A DNA stretch of 64,000 nt. Source: Clostridium polynesiense (GTDB lineage Bacteria > Bacillota > Clostridia > Clostridiales > Clostridiaceae). A program made the translations under genes and the position numbers. The first letter of the stretch is position 1. Every line of letters starts with the position of its first letter. The stretch lies in contig NZ_CCXI01000142.1 in assembly GCF_000820705.1 (NCBI RefSeq), forward strand, positions 142,487-206,486, written 5' to 3'. Below, piece after piece: positions 7,721 through 17,232 of this stretch. The notes under the pieces are model-generated. The model was not told the origin of the DNA. It ran no database searches and was given only the letters and a program-made list of their open reading frames with translations.

Positions 7721-9523
7721 ATGATAACAGGAAACATTAATGGAATAAAAAATATAATAATTGAAAAGCTGGAAAGCTTATATGAGTTAAAAGTAGATAG
7801 CGACATGGTTTTTTCTTATGAACTGGCGGAAAAAATCAATGATATCAGTAAAGCAGTAAAAAAGGAAATCTGCGTGGTAATTAACAGACGTGGAAAAATC
7901 ACTGGAATTTCAGTAGGTAAAATAAGCAGTGCTGAAATACCTCCTATGGAGGCAGCAGACAATAAGCTTAGCGGCTTTAGAGTAATCCATACTCACCCTT
8001 CAGGAAGCAGCAAATTATCTTATATGGATACTTCAGCTTTAATGAATCTAAAATTAGATGCCATAGCCGCTATTGGAGTCCATGAGGATATTCATGCTGT
8101 TAAAATAAATATAGGTTTTTGTGATGTTTATAATAACGGTTTAACCTTTAAGGAACTTGAAAATCTAAGCTTGGAGGAAGCATTACAGCTTAATTTTAGG
8201 GATAAAGCAGAATATATTGGCAATATAATAAGTGAAATCTCAGAATACATGGAGGATGAAGAAAGAGCAATTTTAGTAGGAACTCAAAGTGAAGAAAGCC
8301 TTGAGGAGCTTATTGGACTTGCTGAAGCTTGTAATGTAATCCCTGTATATACCGTACTTCAAAAGAAAAGCAGGGTTAACTCTGCCTATTATGCCGGTCA
8401 GGGTAAAATTCAGGAAATTGCCCATTTAAGACAGCTTAAGAACGCCAATGTAATAATATTTGATGATGAGCTGTCAGGTTCTCAAATTAGAAATCTGGAG
8501 GAAGCCCTCAGCTGTAAGGTAATAGACAGAACCTCTTTAATCCTTGATATCTTTGCAAGACGTGCTAAAAGTAAGGAAAGCATATTGCAGGTGGAGCTTG
8601 CCATGCTTAATCACAAGCTTCCGAGATTAAGAAATGCAAAGGCAAACCTTGCAAGAATTAAAGGGGGAGTTGGAGTAAAAGGCGGTGTAGGCTCAAGAGG
8701 ACCGGGAGAGAAAAAGCTTGAAACGGATAGAAGACACATAGAAAGAAGAATAGAAGAGATAAAAAATGAGCTCAATAAGGTAATAGAGCATAGATCTGTA
8801 CAAAAATCAAAAAGGGCTAAAAGGAGTATCAGCAATGTTGCTATTGTGGGGTATACCAATGCAGGGAAATCTACCCTAAGAAATAAGCTCTGCGAAATAT
8901 CCTCCTCCAATAATATAAACAAGGAGGGTGTTTTGGAGGCCGATATGCTTTTTGCTACCTTGGACACCACCATTCGTGCCTTAACCTTAAGTGATAATAG
9001 AAGGATTGCTTTATCAGATACCGTAGGTTTTATAAGCAAACTTCCCCATGATCTGGTAGAAGCCTTTAAATCCACACTGGAGGAGGTTATTGATGCGGAT
9101 TTGCTTTTACATGTGGTGGATGCCGCCAATGAAGAAGCAGTAAATCAGATAAAGTCAGTTAACACCGTTCTTTCCGAAATAAATGCTAAAAGGAAGAACA
9201 CAATAATGGTTTTAAACAAGATTGACAAAGCCTCTGATAAAAATATAAAGGAAATAAAGGATTTCCTCAAAGGTGAAAAAGTCATAGAAATCAGCGCCGT
9301 AAAAGAAATGAATCTTCAGGGACTATTGGATGCCATCGGAAAAGAAATTCCTGTTAAGTTAATAAAAAAGGATTTCTTAATTCCTTACCATGAGCAAAGG
9401 CTGGTGTCCCTTCTTCATGAAAACGCTGAGGTTATCAGCGAAGATTATGTAGAAGAAGGTATTCAGGTTAGGGCTATGGTATATGAAGAAATCTATAAAA
9501 AGCTTATTAATTTGGAGCTATAG
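7721..9523 (+). CDS. hflX: GTPase HflX, long form with N-terminal JAMM-like domain
   Basis: 600 residues. The C-terminal two thirds is a canonical HflX: glycine-rich linker signature GGVGSRGPGEKKLETDRR, then a G domain with G1 GYTNAGKST (about 380), G3 DTVGF and G4 NKID. HflX splits stalled 70S ribosomes, and some forms confer macrolide/lincosamide resistance. The first ~190 residues are an extra domain holding H90-T-H-P with S100 and D103, spaced exactly like the zinc-binding H-x-H-P-x6-S-x2-D of JAMM/MPN peptidases. A glutamate such as E49 could be the fourth residue. Start: ATG after AAAGGAGAGG. It follows a long leader with terminators and stalling-type mini-ORFs, suggesting drug-inducible expression. 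Ends in the terminator at 9577-9607. Confidence 0.92.
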   Translation: MITGNINGIKNIIIEKLESLYELKVDSDMVFSYELAEKINDISKAVKKEICVVINRRGKITGISVGKISSAEIPPMEAADNKLSGFRVIHTHPSGSSKLSYMDTSALMNLKLDAIAAIGVHEDIHAVKINIGFCDVYNNGLTFKELENLSLEEALQLNFRDKAEYIGNIISEISEYMEDEERAILVGTQSEESLEELIGLAEACNVIPVYTVLQKKSRVNSAYYAGQGKIQEIAHLRQLKNANVIIFDDELSGSQIRNLEEALSCKVIDRTSLILDIFARRAKSKESILQVELAMLNHKLPRLRNAKANLARIKGGVGVKGGVGSRGPGEKKLETDRRHIERRIEEIKNELNKVIEHRSVQKSKRAKRSISNVAIVGYTNAGKSTLRNKLCEISSSNNINKEGVLEADMLFATLDTTIRALTLSDNRRIALSDTVGFISKLPHDLVEAFKSTLEEVIDADLLLHVVDAANEEAVNQIKSVNTVLSEINAKRKNTIMVLNKIDKASDKNIKEIKDFLKGEKVIEISAVKEMNLQGLLDAIGKEIPVKLIKKDFLIPYHEQRLVSLLHENAEVISEDYVEEGIQVRAMVYEEIYKKLINLEL

Positions 9524-9576
9524 GATATTTGTTAATACCAGTCCATTTTTAGAACAAACTTGAATATATAAGTTTT

Positions 9577-9607
9577 AAGGGAAGTCAAATGACTTCCCTT
9601 ATTTTAT
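9577..9607 (+). terminator. Terminator after hflX
   Basis: An eleven-base-pair stem, AAGGGAAGTCA/TGACTTCCCTT, with a two-base loop and an ATTTTAT tail. It sits between hflX and the convergent radical SAM gene and may serve both. Confidence 0.85.
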
Positions 9608-9622
9608 AAATGGAACTTATTT

Positions 9623-10522
9623 TTATAAGAGCAGGGATAATTGAACATTTCCCCCCTGCTTTATCTTTTCCTTCATTGGCTTTGTATAGCTTCCGGAAAG
9701 CTTGTATTTGCTTCTCAGCTCATTTACCCTTAAGTATAATTCATCTTTATATTCCTTCCCTGCTCCTCCTGTTTTATATAAAGCTTGAAGAGGCTCATAC
9801 AAATCAGCAAACTCCCTTTGAATAAATTTAAAGAATTCTGTTCTTGTGGTTCCTCTTAAGTATAGGGTTCCCGGAAGAACATAATCTACTTCACACTCTT
9901 TTGCCAGATTAAACATAGCATCAAAATTTTCATAGCTGTCCGTTATATAAGGTATTATAGGCATAACATGGAGACCTATACTGGCATTGGTTTTTCTAAA
10001 TTCCTTAAGCACCTGAAATCTCTCCAGGGTGGATGCTCCGAAAGGCTCTATCTTATTTCTTACAGCTTCATCCATAGTAGTTATGGTTTCCGCCACGTTT
10101 ATATAAGTAATCCTGGATAGCTCATCTATTAAGTCATAATCTTTTAAAATCAGCTTTGATTTGGTAGAAATTATTGCTGGAGTTTTATATTTAATGAGGA
10201 GCTTCAGTATTTCAGGCATAAGCTTGTATTTATCCTCGGCTGGCTGATAGCTGTCCGTTACCCCTCCTATATTTATAACCTCTCTCTTCCAGCTGTCCTT
10301 TTTAAGCTCCTTTTCCAGCTCTTCCACTATGTTAGTTTTAATGTGGATATCTGTAAAAAAGTCTACAGAATCTAAATATTTATGAGAATACATGGCATAA
10401 CAATACCTGCAGCCATGCTGGCATCCTCTGTATATATTTAAATCCCAGCCATAGGGTATTTTTCTTTTGAGTTTTGTTAAAGCTCCGGAGCAGATTTCTT
10501 CTTTATATTCTATCTTACTCAT
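9623..10522 (-). CDS. Radical SAM protein of the SplB-like/Rv2578c type
   Basis: 299 residues. The iron-sulfur motif CQHGCRYC (CxxxCxxC, about residues 34-41) follows the DLNIYRGCQHGC context typical of the spore-photoproduct-lyase-related radical SAM group. Further motifs INIGGVTDSYQP and the ISTKSKL strand fit the TIM-barrel core. Members of this subgroup are widespread but mostly uncharacterised; true SplB repairs spore photoproduct in germinating spores, and this protein is shorter than most SplB. It lies 48 bases downstream of the DUF1835-like gene in the same direction, a likely operon. Confidence 0.8.
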   Translation of the reverse strand: MSKIEYKEEICSGALTKLKRKIPYGWDLNIYRGCQHGCRYCYAMYSHKYLDSVDFFTDIHIKTNIVEELEKELKKDSWKREVINIGGVTDSYQPAEDKYKLMPEILKLLIKYKTPAIISTKSKLILKDYDLIDELSRITYINVAETITTMDEAVRNKIEPFGASTLERFQVLKEFRKTNASIGLHVMPIIPYITDSYENFDAMFNLAKECEVDYVLPGTLYLRGTTRTEFFKFIQREFADLYEPLQALYKTGGAGKEYKDELYLRVNELRSKYKLSGSYTKPMKEKIKQGGNVQLSLLL

Positions 10523-10570
10523 CTCAACATCCCTTTTATATTAAATATTTTATTTATAAATTTAATCCCC

Positions 10571-11281
10571 TTAGTAATTCTTCTTTAGTTCTTCAATCAT
10601 CCACTGATATTGTAAATCTCCAAGTCCATACTGAGGAAATAACTTAAGCAGCTCCTCCAGAAGGCTTTCTTTATTAATATTATTTTTTATATAACGTATA
10701 ATATCGCTTTTTTCTTCTTTGTAGCCAAGATATAAATTCATTGCCTGATAATTTACCGGAAGCATTTCACCGTAAAATTTCTCTTTCCGGCAAAGTATTG
10801 TTTTATATATATGATTATAACCTTTTACATCAATTTCCAATGCCCCGAAAAGCATCTCTTCCTTTTGTTCCTGAAGCATACAAAAAAGTACATCTCCCTT
10901 AAAATCTATCTGATCCAAATAGGTTAATACTGTAATAAGGTTCATTTGGCAGAACATATCATCACCAAACCATAAAACCACAACGTCAAACCCACCTTCA
11001 AAAAGAGGTTTTAAAGGTTCTATTACAATTTCTCTATATTCCTTTGAGGTAGATTTTAAGGATCGGGATCTTTTTTTAACAAATTCTGATGAAAATATTT
11101 TCTCCTCTGTTTCTCCCCAGCACATCGCTTCATTAAAAGGAACATATGTAGCTTTTTCATTCATTAATTTTTGTTTGTGAAATGCTTCAAGCATACAGTA
11201 TCCGTTTAGAATGTGGAGAGTTTTCAAAGGATAACTCTCATCTATAAAATTCATCATTTTTCTTATGTCGGAATTCATCAT
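10571..11281 (-). CDS. DUF1835-like protein
   Basis: 236 residues, soluble. The pattern LHILNGYCMLEAF, then VPFNEAMCWGE, then LWFGDDMFCQMNLITVL matches the conserved blocks of DUF1835 proteins as I remember them (nucleotide, acid-rich and WFG.D.F.Q segments). Function unknown. The protein is short and lacks the usual C-terminal extension. First gene of a two-gene leftward operon with the radical SAM gene. Confidence 0.6.
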   Translation of the reverse strand: MMNSDIRKMMNFIDESYPLKTLHILNGYCMLEAFHKQKLMNEKATYVPFNEAMCWGETEEKIFSSEFVKKRSRSLKSTSKEYREIVIEPLKPLFEGGFDVVVLWFGDDMFCQMNLITVLTYLDQIDFKGDVLFCMLQEQKEEMLFGALEIDVKGYNHIYKTILCRKEKFYGEMLPVNYQAMNLYLGYKEEKSDIIRYIKNNINKESLLEELLKLFPQYGLGDLQYQWMIEELKKNY

Positions 11282-11377
11282 TAAACCACCCCCTTATTAT
11301 GATAATACCATATAGTATATATATTGTTTTGATATTAATTGTGGTGTTTAATTTCAAAATAAATTTAAATAAATAGG

Positions 11378-11420
11378 TAGACACCATAAATTAAATATGT
11401 TATACTGAACGCAGTTCAGT
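11378..11420 (+). promoter_or_regulatory. tetR promoter overlapped by a palindromic operator
   Basis: A promoter with TAGACA (11378-11383) and TATACT (11401-11406), 17 bases apart, is followed at 11404-11420 by the perfect inverted repeat ACTGAAC-GCA-GTTCAGT, which overlaps the -10 box. The same arm pattern (ATTGAAC-AAT-GTTCAAT) recurs at 12044-12060 before the next gene. This is the classic arrangement for TetR autorepression. Confidence 0.75.
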
Positions 11421-11434
11421 TTGGAGGTGATATT

Positions 11435-11992
11435 ATTAATACTATAGTTACTTCGAAGGAAGCCATACTGGCAGCTAGCAGAGAACTTGCTTCAAAAGAG
11501 GGACTACAGTCACTGAATATGCGTGATGTAGCAAAAAAATGCAATGTGTCTGTGGGATCAGTTTATAACTATTTCCCCTCTAAAGCAGATTTAATTGCTG
11601 AAACAATACAAGACTTGTGGCAGAGCATCTTTCACATAGGCAAATTTCCTAATAACACAAATTCCTTCACAGACTACGTTGCCTGGATATTTGAAAGTGT
11701 ACATGTTGGTATAGAAGAATATCCTAATTTCTTCACTGCCCATTCCATGAGCTTTGCTAATGCAGATAAAGGTAAAGCCCGTGAAGTAATGGAAAAATAT
11801 TTTCACCACATGAAAACTGAACTCATAAAAGCTCTTGAAAAAGATAATAATATAAGAGAAGCTGCTTTTTCTGATGATTTTTCAAAGGCTGATTTTGTAG
11901 GTTTTGTTTTTACAAATCTGCTTAACCTTCTTATAAAACAGGAAAGCTCCTGTAATATACTTATTGAAATAATAAAGCGTTCTATTTATTAA
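11435..11992 (+). CDS. TetR-family transcriptional regulator with an apparent ATT start
   Basis: The usual TetR DNA-binding domain reads TSKEAILAASRELASKEGL, then MRDVAKKCNVSVGSVYNYF, where VGSVYNYF is the recognition helix. The first ATG (11519) falls inside this domain, after helix 1, so it cannot be the true start. The frame is open upstream with a perfect GGAGGTGA at 11423-11430 followed by ATT AAT ACT, so translation probably begins at ATT 11435 (or 11432), giving about 186 residues, normal for TetR. A rare start codon would keep expression low. A palindrome over its promoter and another before the next gene indicate that it controls itself and its neighbour. Ligand unknown. Confidence 0.85.
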   Translation: MNTIVTSKEAILAASRELASKEGLQSLNMRDVAKKCNVSVGSVYNYFPSKADLIAETIQDLWQSIFHIGKFPNNTNSFTDYVAWIFESVHVGIEEYPNFFTAHSMSFANADKGKAREVMEKYFHHMKTELIKALEKDNNIREAAFSDDFSKADFVGFVFTNLLNLLIKQESSCNILIEIIKRSIY

Positions 11993-12010
11993 AATTTATA
12001 ATGTTGATTC

Positions 12011-12031
12011 CCCGCTTTTACGGCGGGTTTT
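12011..12031 (+). terminator. Terminator after the TetR gene
   Basis: CCCGC/GCGGG stem with a seven-base loop and a TTTT tail, 18 bases after the TetR stop codon. Confidence 0.65.
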
Positions 12032-12043
12032 CATAAAAATAAA

Positions 12044-12060
12044 ATTGAACAATGTTCAAT
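12044..12060 (+). promoter_or_regulatory. Second TetR-type operator
   Basis: Perfect inverted repeat ATTGAAC-AAT-GTTCAAT. The seven-base arms and three-base centre match the operator over the tetR promoter at six of seven arm positions. It lies 22 bases before the start of the downstream membrane protein gene, implying repression by the same TetR protein. Confidence 0.7.
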
Positions 12061-12081
12061 TAAAAGAAAAGGAGACTTACT

Positions 12082-12741
12082 ATGCAAGCAATTATGGAAA
12101 CAACTTTTGATGTGGTATATCTCACCACAGTTATTATCCTAGGAATTATCATGATCAAAAAAAGTAACGGAAACAAGCAATACAAGCTGTTTGGAATTAT
12201 GGCTGTAACCCTTGGTCTAGGCGATTCTTTTCACCTTGTTCCCAGAGCTTTGGCTCTTTGTACTACCGGATTAGAAAACTACACCGTTGCCCTTGGAATT
12301 GGTAAATTCATTACCTCAATTACTATGACTGTGTTTTATATACTGCTTTATTATGTTTGGCGTCTGCGTTACAATATAGAAGGAAAAAAATCTCTCACTA
12401 TTTCCATATATGCTTTAGCAATATTAAGAATAATATTATGCTTTATGCCTCAAAATCAATGGACTAGTGCAAATCCTCCACTGTCATGGGGAATTTATCG
12501 TAATATTCCTTTTGCAGCAATGGGAATCCTTGTAATAATCCTCTTTTATCAAAGTGCAAAAAATACAAAGGATAAAGCCTTTAAGTATATGTGGCTTACT
12601 ATCGTGTTGAGCTTTGCTTTTTACATCCCTGTAGTATTATTTGCTGACACTATTCCTGTTATAGGTACACTTATGATTCCAAAAACCTGTGCTTATGTTT
12701 GGACAGTTTTAATTGGATATAATGAAATGAAAGCAACTTAA
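12082..12741 (+). CDS. Multi-pass membrane protein, putative TetR target
   Basis: 219 residues with about seven hydrophobic segments (for example VVYLTTVIILGIIMI, ITMTVFYILLYYVW and FAAMGILVIILFYQ). A conserved-looking loop GLGDSFHLVPRAL follows the second helix. I do not recognise a transporter signature. It is the second gene of a TetR/membrane-protein pair, with a TetR-type palindrome in its promoter region, so it is probably induced together with relief of TetR repression. Start: ATG after AAAAGGAGA. Confidence 0.75.
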   Translation: MQAIMETTFDVVYLTTVIILGIIMIKKSNGNKQYKLFGIMAVTLGLGDSFHLVPRALALCTTGLENYTVALGIGKFITSITMTVFYILLYYVWRLRYNIEGKKSLTISIYALAILRIILCFMPQNQWTSANPPLSWGIYRNIPFAAMGILVIILFYQSAKNTKDKAFKYMWLTIVLSFAFYIPVVLFADTIPVIGTLMIPKTCAYVWTVLIGYNEMKAT

Positions 12742-12750
12742 CTAAAATAA

Positions 12751-12785
12751 AGCCGCAGAAAGCTAATATCAAGCTTTCTGCGGCT
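12751..12785. terminator. Bidirectional terminator between membrane protein gene and polC
   Basis: Fourteen-base-pair stem AGCCGCAGAAAGCT/AGCTTTCTGCGGCT with a seven-base loop. It lies between convergent genes and shares the GCCGCAG arm seen in the hflX leader hairpins. Confidence 0.8.
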
Positions 12786-12806
12786 TATAAATATCTGTTT
12801 TACTCC

Positions 12807-15800
12807 TTATATAACATCAAAGAAGCACATCTGATCGCTTTCAGGAAGTCCTTTTAAGCATCCGAATTTCTTAAGAAGCTCTATAGCAGAGTTTCCAATC
12901 TTACTTCTCTTCCTTACATCCTCTATGGAGTTGAAGGCTTTTTCCGAAGCTGCATTGTATATGCTTTCTGCGGCTATGTTTCCCATTCCTGATATACTGT
13001 TTATAGGCGGTCTTAACCCCTCCTCCTCCACAATAAACCTGCTGTAATGGGATTTGTAGAGATCTATGGGCAGGAACTTAATTCCCCTCTCATACATTTC
13101 AAGAACTATCTCCAGGTCATCATACATATCCTTATCTTTAGGGGATGCCTGCATTCCCATAGCCTGAATCTCCTTCATCTTTTCCATTACCTTTTCTTTT
13201 CCGAATATCATAAATTCACTGTCAAAGGATTTTGCCCTTATGGAGAAATAGGCTGCATAGTATGCCTTAGGTATATGCACCTTGAACCAAGCTATTCTGA
13301 AGGCCATCATAACATAAGCCGCAGCGTGAGCCTTAGGGAACATATACTTTATCTTTCTGCAGGAATCTATATACCACTCCGGTACATTGTTCTTTCTCAT
13401 TAGCTCCTCATATTCTGCCCACTTTTCAGGATCTTTTAAGGCTTTTCCCTTACGTACCAGCTCCATTATCTTAAAGGCAGAGTTTGGAGGAAGCCCCTGT
13501 TTTATTAGATAAGTCATGATATCGTCTCTTGTACAAACAGCCTCACTTAAGGTAACAGTGCCGGACTCTATTAAGGTCTGCGCATTGCCCAGCCAAACGT
13601 CAGTACCATGGGAAAGTCCTGATATACATATAAGATCTGCAAAGGTTGTTGGCATTGTATCTAAAAGCATACCTCTTACAAACCTTGTGCCGAATTCAGG
13701 TATGCCAAAGGTTCCTACCTTAGAGTTTATCTGCTCCGGAGTTACACCTAAGGCCTCAGTGGAGGAAAATATAGACATAGTCTCCTTATCGTCTAAAGGT
13801 ATCTTTTGAGGATCCACTCCTGTTATATCCTGAAGCATTCTGATTACAGTAGGATCATCGTGTCCCAGTATATCCAGCTTCAAAAGGTTCTGGTCGATGG
13901 AGTGGTAATCAAAGTGGGTGGTTATAATATCTGATTCAGGGTCATCAGCAGGGTGCTGTATTGGGCAGAACTCAAATATTTCCCTTCCCTTTGGTACAAC
14001 TATTATTCCTCCTGGGTGCTGTCCCGTAGTTCTCTTTATTCCTGTACACCCTTTAGCTAATCTCATTATTTCTGCTTTATTTATGTTGACATTTTTCTCT
14101 TCAAAATATTTTTTAACATAGCCGAAGGCTGTTTTTTCAGCAATGGTACCTATGGTTCCTGCCTTAAAGGTGGTGCCCTTTCCAAAGATAACCTCTGTAT
14201 ATCTGTGAGCTTTTGCCTGATATTCTCCGGAGAAGTTTAAGTCTATATCCGGCTCCTTATCTCCGTTAAAGCCCAGGAAGGTCTCAAAAGGTATATCAAT
14301 ACCATCCTTATCCAGCTTTTCCCCGCATTCAGGGCACAGTCTGTCCGGCAAGTCAAAGCCTATCTTAAAGCCATGGTCACTGAAGTCTGAATACTTGCAC
14401 TTTGGACATCTGTAGTGTGGTGGAAGGGCGTTTACCTCAGTAATACCGGTCATATTAGCTACAAAAGAGGAACCAACAGAACCTCTGGAACCTACCAGAT
14501 AACCATCTTCATTGGATTTCCACACAAGCTTCTGAGCAATAATATACATTACTGAAAACCCGTTTTTAATAATAGAATCCAGTTCTCTTTCCAGCCTCTT
14601 TTGAACTATTTCCGGAAGGGGGTCCCCATAGAGCTCATGAGCTTTACCGTAGGCGATGTCCTTAATTGTCTGCTCGCAGCCTTCAATGTGAGGAGGACAT
14701 TTTTCCGGTGATATGGGGCTTATCTGCTCACACATATCCGAAATTTTATTGGTGTTTGTAACTACCACTTCATAAGCCTTCTTCGCGCCTAAATAAGAAA
14801 ATTCCTCCAGCATCTCCTCAGTGGTTCTTAAATATAATGGGGCCTGATTGTCTGCATCTTTAAAGCCCTGACCAGCTTCAAGAATACGCCTGTATATTTC
14901 ATCCTCCGGGTCCATAAAGTGGACATCACCCGTAGCAACTACAGGTTTATTCAGCTTTTCACCAAGCTTTACAATTTTTCTGTTAATTTCCTTAAGATAC
15001 TCTCTGTCAGGAACCTGTTCAGATCTAACCAAATAGTCATTATTCATTATAGGCTGAATTTCTAAATAATCGTAATCCTCTGCAATAGCTTCAATCTCCT
15101 CTTCAGACCTTCCAAGAAGTATAGCCTGATAAAGCTCTCCCTCACTGCAGGCGCTTCCAATAATAAGCCCTTCTGAATACTTTTTATAAAGGCTCTTTAA
15201 AATACGGGGCTTTTTATAAAAATAATTTAAATGAGAATAGGATACCAATCTGTATAAATTTTTAAGTCCTGTATAATCCTTTGCCAATATTATTGCATGA
15301 TGAGTTCTCAGCTTTTTATACTCCTGCTTTTTAGCCTCCTCATCGGAACCGTATATATCTATCTCTTCAAGGGTTGCGGCTCCTCTTTCCTTAAGCATTT
15401 CAACCATGACATTAAACACTTTTACGGTGGTTGCCACGTCATCTAAAGCTCTATGGGCAACCTCTACCTTTATACCGAGATGCTTAGCAATTCTTCCCAG
15501 CTTATAGGTCTTATATTCAGGGAATAAGTCCTTTGCCAGGGATAAAGTATCAATATATGTAAAATCAAAATCATATCCCAGCACTCTGGCATTATGTTTT
15601 AAAAATCCTACGTCAAACTCTGCATTATGAGCAACAAGAACGGTTCCCTTTATAAATTCCAGCATTTTAGGAAATACCTTTTCTATAGTTTCCGCATCCT
15701 TTACCATATCATCGGTTATGTTGGTAACCTCCACAACTCTTAAAGGAATTGGCTTTTCAGGATTTACAAAGCAGGAAAACTCATCTATAACCTTTCCGTC

Positions 15801-17162
15801 CTGAATCTTCATAATCCCTATTTCAGTGATTTTTTCAGTCACCGCAGAAAACCCTGTGGTTTCTAAGTCCAGCACACAGTAGGTAGTATCTATGCTTTGC
15901 CCTTTAGGATTTGTCACTGAAGGTTTTTTATCCGGTGCCAGATAGGCTTCAACGCCATATATAACCTTCATGTCAGGGTTATCTCTTCCTAATAGCTTAT
16001 GAGCTTCAGGAAAGGACTGAACCACACCATGATCTGTTATAGCTATGGACTTCATTCCCCAGCTCATGGCTCTCTTAATTAAATCCTTGGCATTGGTCAT
16101 GGCATCCATCTGGCTCATTTGGGTATGCATATGGAGCTCTACCCTCTTAACCTCTGATCTATCCTGCCTCTTGACTTTCTTTAATCCTTCTGTTTCCACT
16201 ATGGTATTTGCAATAAGCTCAATTTCATCTGAGAATTTGCTGTAGCCTGAATTACCTGCAATCTTAACCCCTTTAGCTTTTTTAAGCTTTGAGAGCACCT
16301 CTTCATCTTCACCGGGTTTACAGAAGGCTTTACAGGTCATAGAGCTCGTTCCATCATATAAGTCAAAAGAAACCAATGTTTTACCGCTTTTTAGTTCCTT
16401 TGTTTCTATGTTGGATAGCTCACCTTCTATTGCTATCCTGCCTTCATCGGGAGTAATATCTGTTATCTTTATTATAGGCTGTTTAATATTAGTGCTTCTG
16501 CCCAGTATAAGGAAAGGATTTCCCTTCTTTCCTCCGGATTCTCCCTTATCCTCGTAATTATTTTCTGAAGCATCTCTGGAAGCTGACAGGACATTACTGC
16601 TTATAGCCTCTTTAATTTCCTTTTGGATTATAAGCATTTCCTTTGCCTGTCTTTCCTCCTGCTGTTTTATAAGCTCTTCAGTGCTTAGTTTATCTATAAA
16701 GTTTATTTTATAAGAGGTGCCGTATAGGTTTTTTATAGCGGTTTGAATTTTTTTATCATAATTCATAGTCTTAAAAAATCCGGATACTCCGGATTTGAAG
16801 ATAATATTTATGGTGTTTTCCTTAATTTCAAATTCACTATCCTTTGAAAGCACGGATTTTAAAGCAGGATATTTTTCTGCCACCAAAAATATAATATCTT
16901 TTATTTCCTCTGATAAGGGTTTTTTTTCTGTTCCTTCAGCATATTTTACGGTAATAATAGAGTCCTCTAAGAAAAATCTCTCCTTTATAAAGGTATTAAG
17001 ATTTTCCAATTCTCTTATATCAATATACTTATCAGAGCATAATTTTATTTCTATTGTTCTATTTCTTTTATTTAACACCGCTGCCTCAACCAAGGCAGTA
17101 CATATACTGCCAGCTGCTCCAAAATCACTAAAAATTTCATCTACTCTTTTCATAGCACTCAC
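12807..17162 (-). CDS. polC: DNA polymerase III alpha subunit, Gram-positive PolC type
   Basis: 1451 residues, normal for PolC. In order: N-terminal domain; OB fold (about 225-320, containing ITDITPDEGRIAIEGEL); PHP domain starting ELHMHTQMSQMD (about 340), split by the DEDD 3'-5' proofreading exonuclease (YCVLDLETTGFS, about 424); then the rest of PHP and the polymerase core. The polymerase has a zinc site (RCPKCKYSDF...LCPECG, about 915) and the catalytic PDIDLNF segment (about 975). It is the main replicative polymerase of low-GC Gram-positives. Start chosen at GTG 17162, six bases after AGGAG; an ATG three codons in is possible. No rseP or proS genes are next to it, and it is apparently monocistronic. 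Confidence 0.97.
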   Translation of the reverse strand: MSAMKRVDEIFSDFGAAGSICTALVEAAVLNKRNRTIEIKLCSDKYIDIRELENLNTFIKERFFLEDSIITVKYAEGTEKKPLSEEIKDIIFLVAEKYPALKSVLSKDSEFEIKENTINIIFKSGVSGFFKTMNYDKKIQTAIKNLYGTSYKINFIDKLSTEELIKQQEERQAKEMLIIQKEIKEAISSNVLSASRDASENNYEDKGESGGKKGNPFLILGRSTNIKQPIIKITDITPDEGRIAIEGELSNIETKELKSGKTLVSFDLYDGTSSMTCKAFCKPGEDEEVLSKLKKAKGVKIAGNSGYSKFSDEIELIANTIVETEGLKKVKRQDRSEVKRVELHMHTQMSQMDAMTNAKDLIKRAMSWGMKSIAITDHGVVQSFPEAHKLLGRDNPDMKVIYGVEAYLAPDKKPSVTNPKGQSIDTTYCVLDLETTGFSAVTEKITEIGIMKIQDGKVIDEFSCFVNPEKPIPLRVVEVTNITDDMVKDAETIEKVFPKMLEFIKGTVLVAHNAEFDVGFLKHNARVLGYDFDFTYIDTLSLAKDLFPEYKTYKLGRIAKHLGIKVEVAHRALDDVATTVKVFNVMVEMLKERGAATLEEIDIYGSDEEAKKQEYKKLRTHHAIILAKDYTGLKNLYRLVSYSHLNYFYKKPRILKSLYKKYSEGLIIGSACSEGELYQAILLGRSEEEIEAIAEDYDYLEIQPIMNNDYLVRSEQVPDREYLKEINRKIVKLGEKLNKPVVATGDVHFMDPEDEIYRRILEAGQGFKDADNQAPLYLRTTEEMLEEFSYLGAKKAYEVVVTNTNKISDMCEQISPISPEKCPPHIEGCEQTIKDIAYGKAHELYGDPLPEIVQKRLERELDSIIKNGFSVMYIIAQKLVWKSNEDGYLVGSRGSVGSSFVANMTGITEVNALPPHYRCPKCKYSDFSDHGFKIGFDLPDRLCPECGEKLDKDGIDIPFETFLGFNGDKEPDIDLNFSGEYQAKAHRYTEVIFGKGTTFKAGTIGTIAEKTAFGYVKKYFEEKNVNINKAEIMRLAKGCTGIKRTTGQHPGGIIVVPKGREIFEFCPIQHPADDPESDIITTHFDYHSIDQNLLKLDILGHDDPTVIRMLQDITGVDPQKIPLDDKETMSIFSSTEALGVTPEQINSKVGTFGIPEFGTRFVRGMLLDTMPTTFADLICISGLSHGTDVWLGNAQTLIESGTVTLSEAVCTRDDIMTYLIKQGLPPNSAFKIMELVRKGKALKDPEKWAEYEELMRKNNVPEWYIDSCRKIKYMFPKAHAAAYVMMAFRIAWFKVHIPKAYYAAYFSIRAKSFDSEFMIFGKEKVMEKMKEIQAMGMQASPKDKDMYDDLEIVLEMYERGIKFLPIDLYKSHYSRFIVEEEGLRPPINSISGMGNIAAESIYNAASEKAFNSIEDVRKRSKIGNSAIELLKKFGCLKGLPESDQMCFFDVI

Positions 17163-17232
17163 GAACTTCTCCTGAAAATTTTCAATATGATATCATTATA
17201 TAAAACTTATTAAGACTTTGTCATATATAAAA

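Noticed and set aside
8611..9129. Long leftward open frame (172 codons) opposite hflX
   Set aside because: Antisense to the conserved HflX GTPase domain, and its composition mirrors the coding strand; no RBS or known domain.
9610..9825. Rightward open frame opposite the radical SAM gene
   Set aside because: Lies wholly antisense to a well-supported gene, with no RBS and low-complexity residues; a shadow frame.
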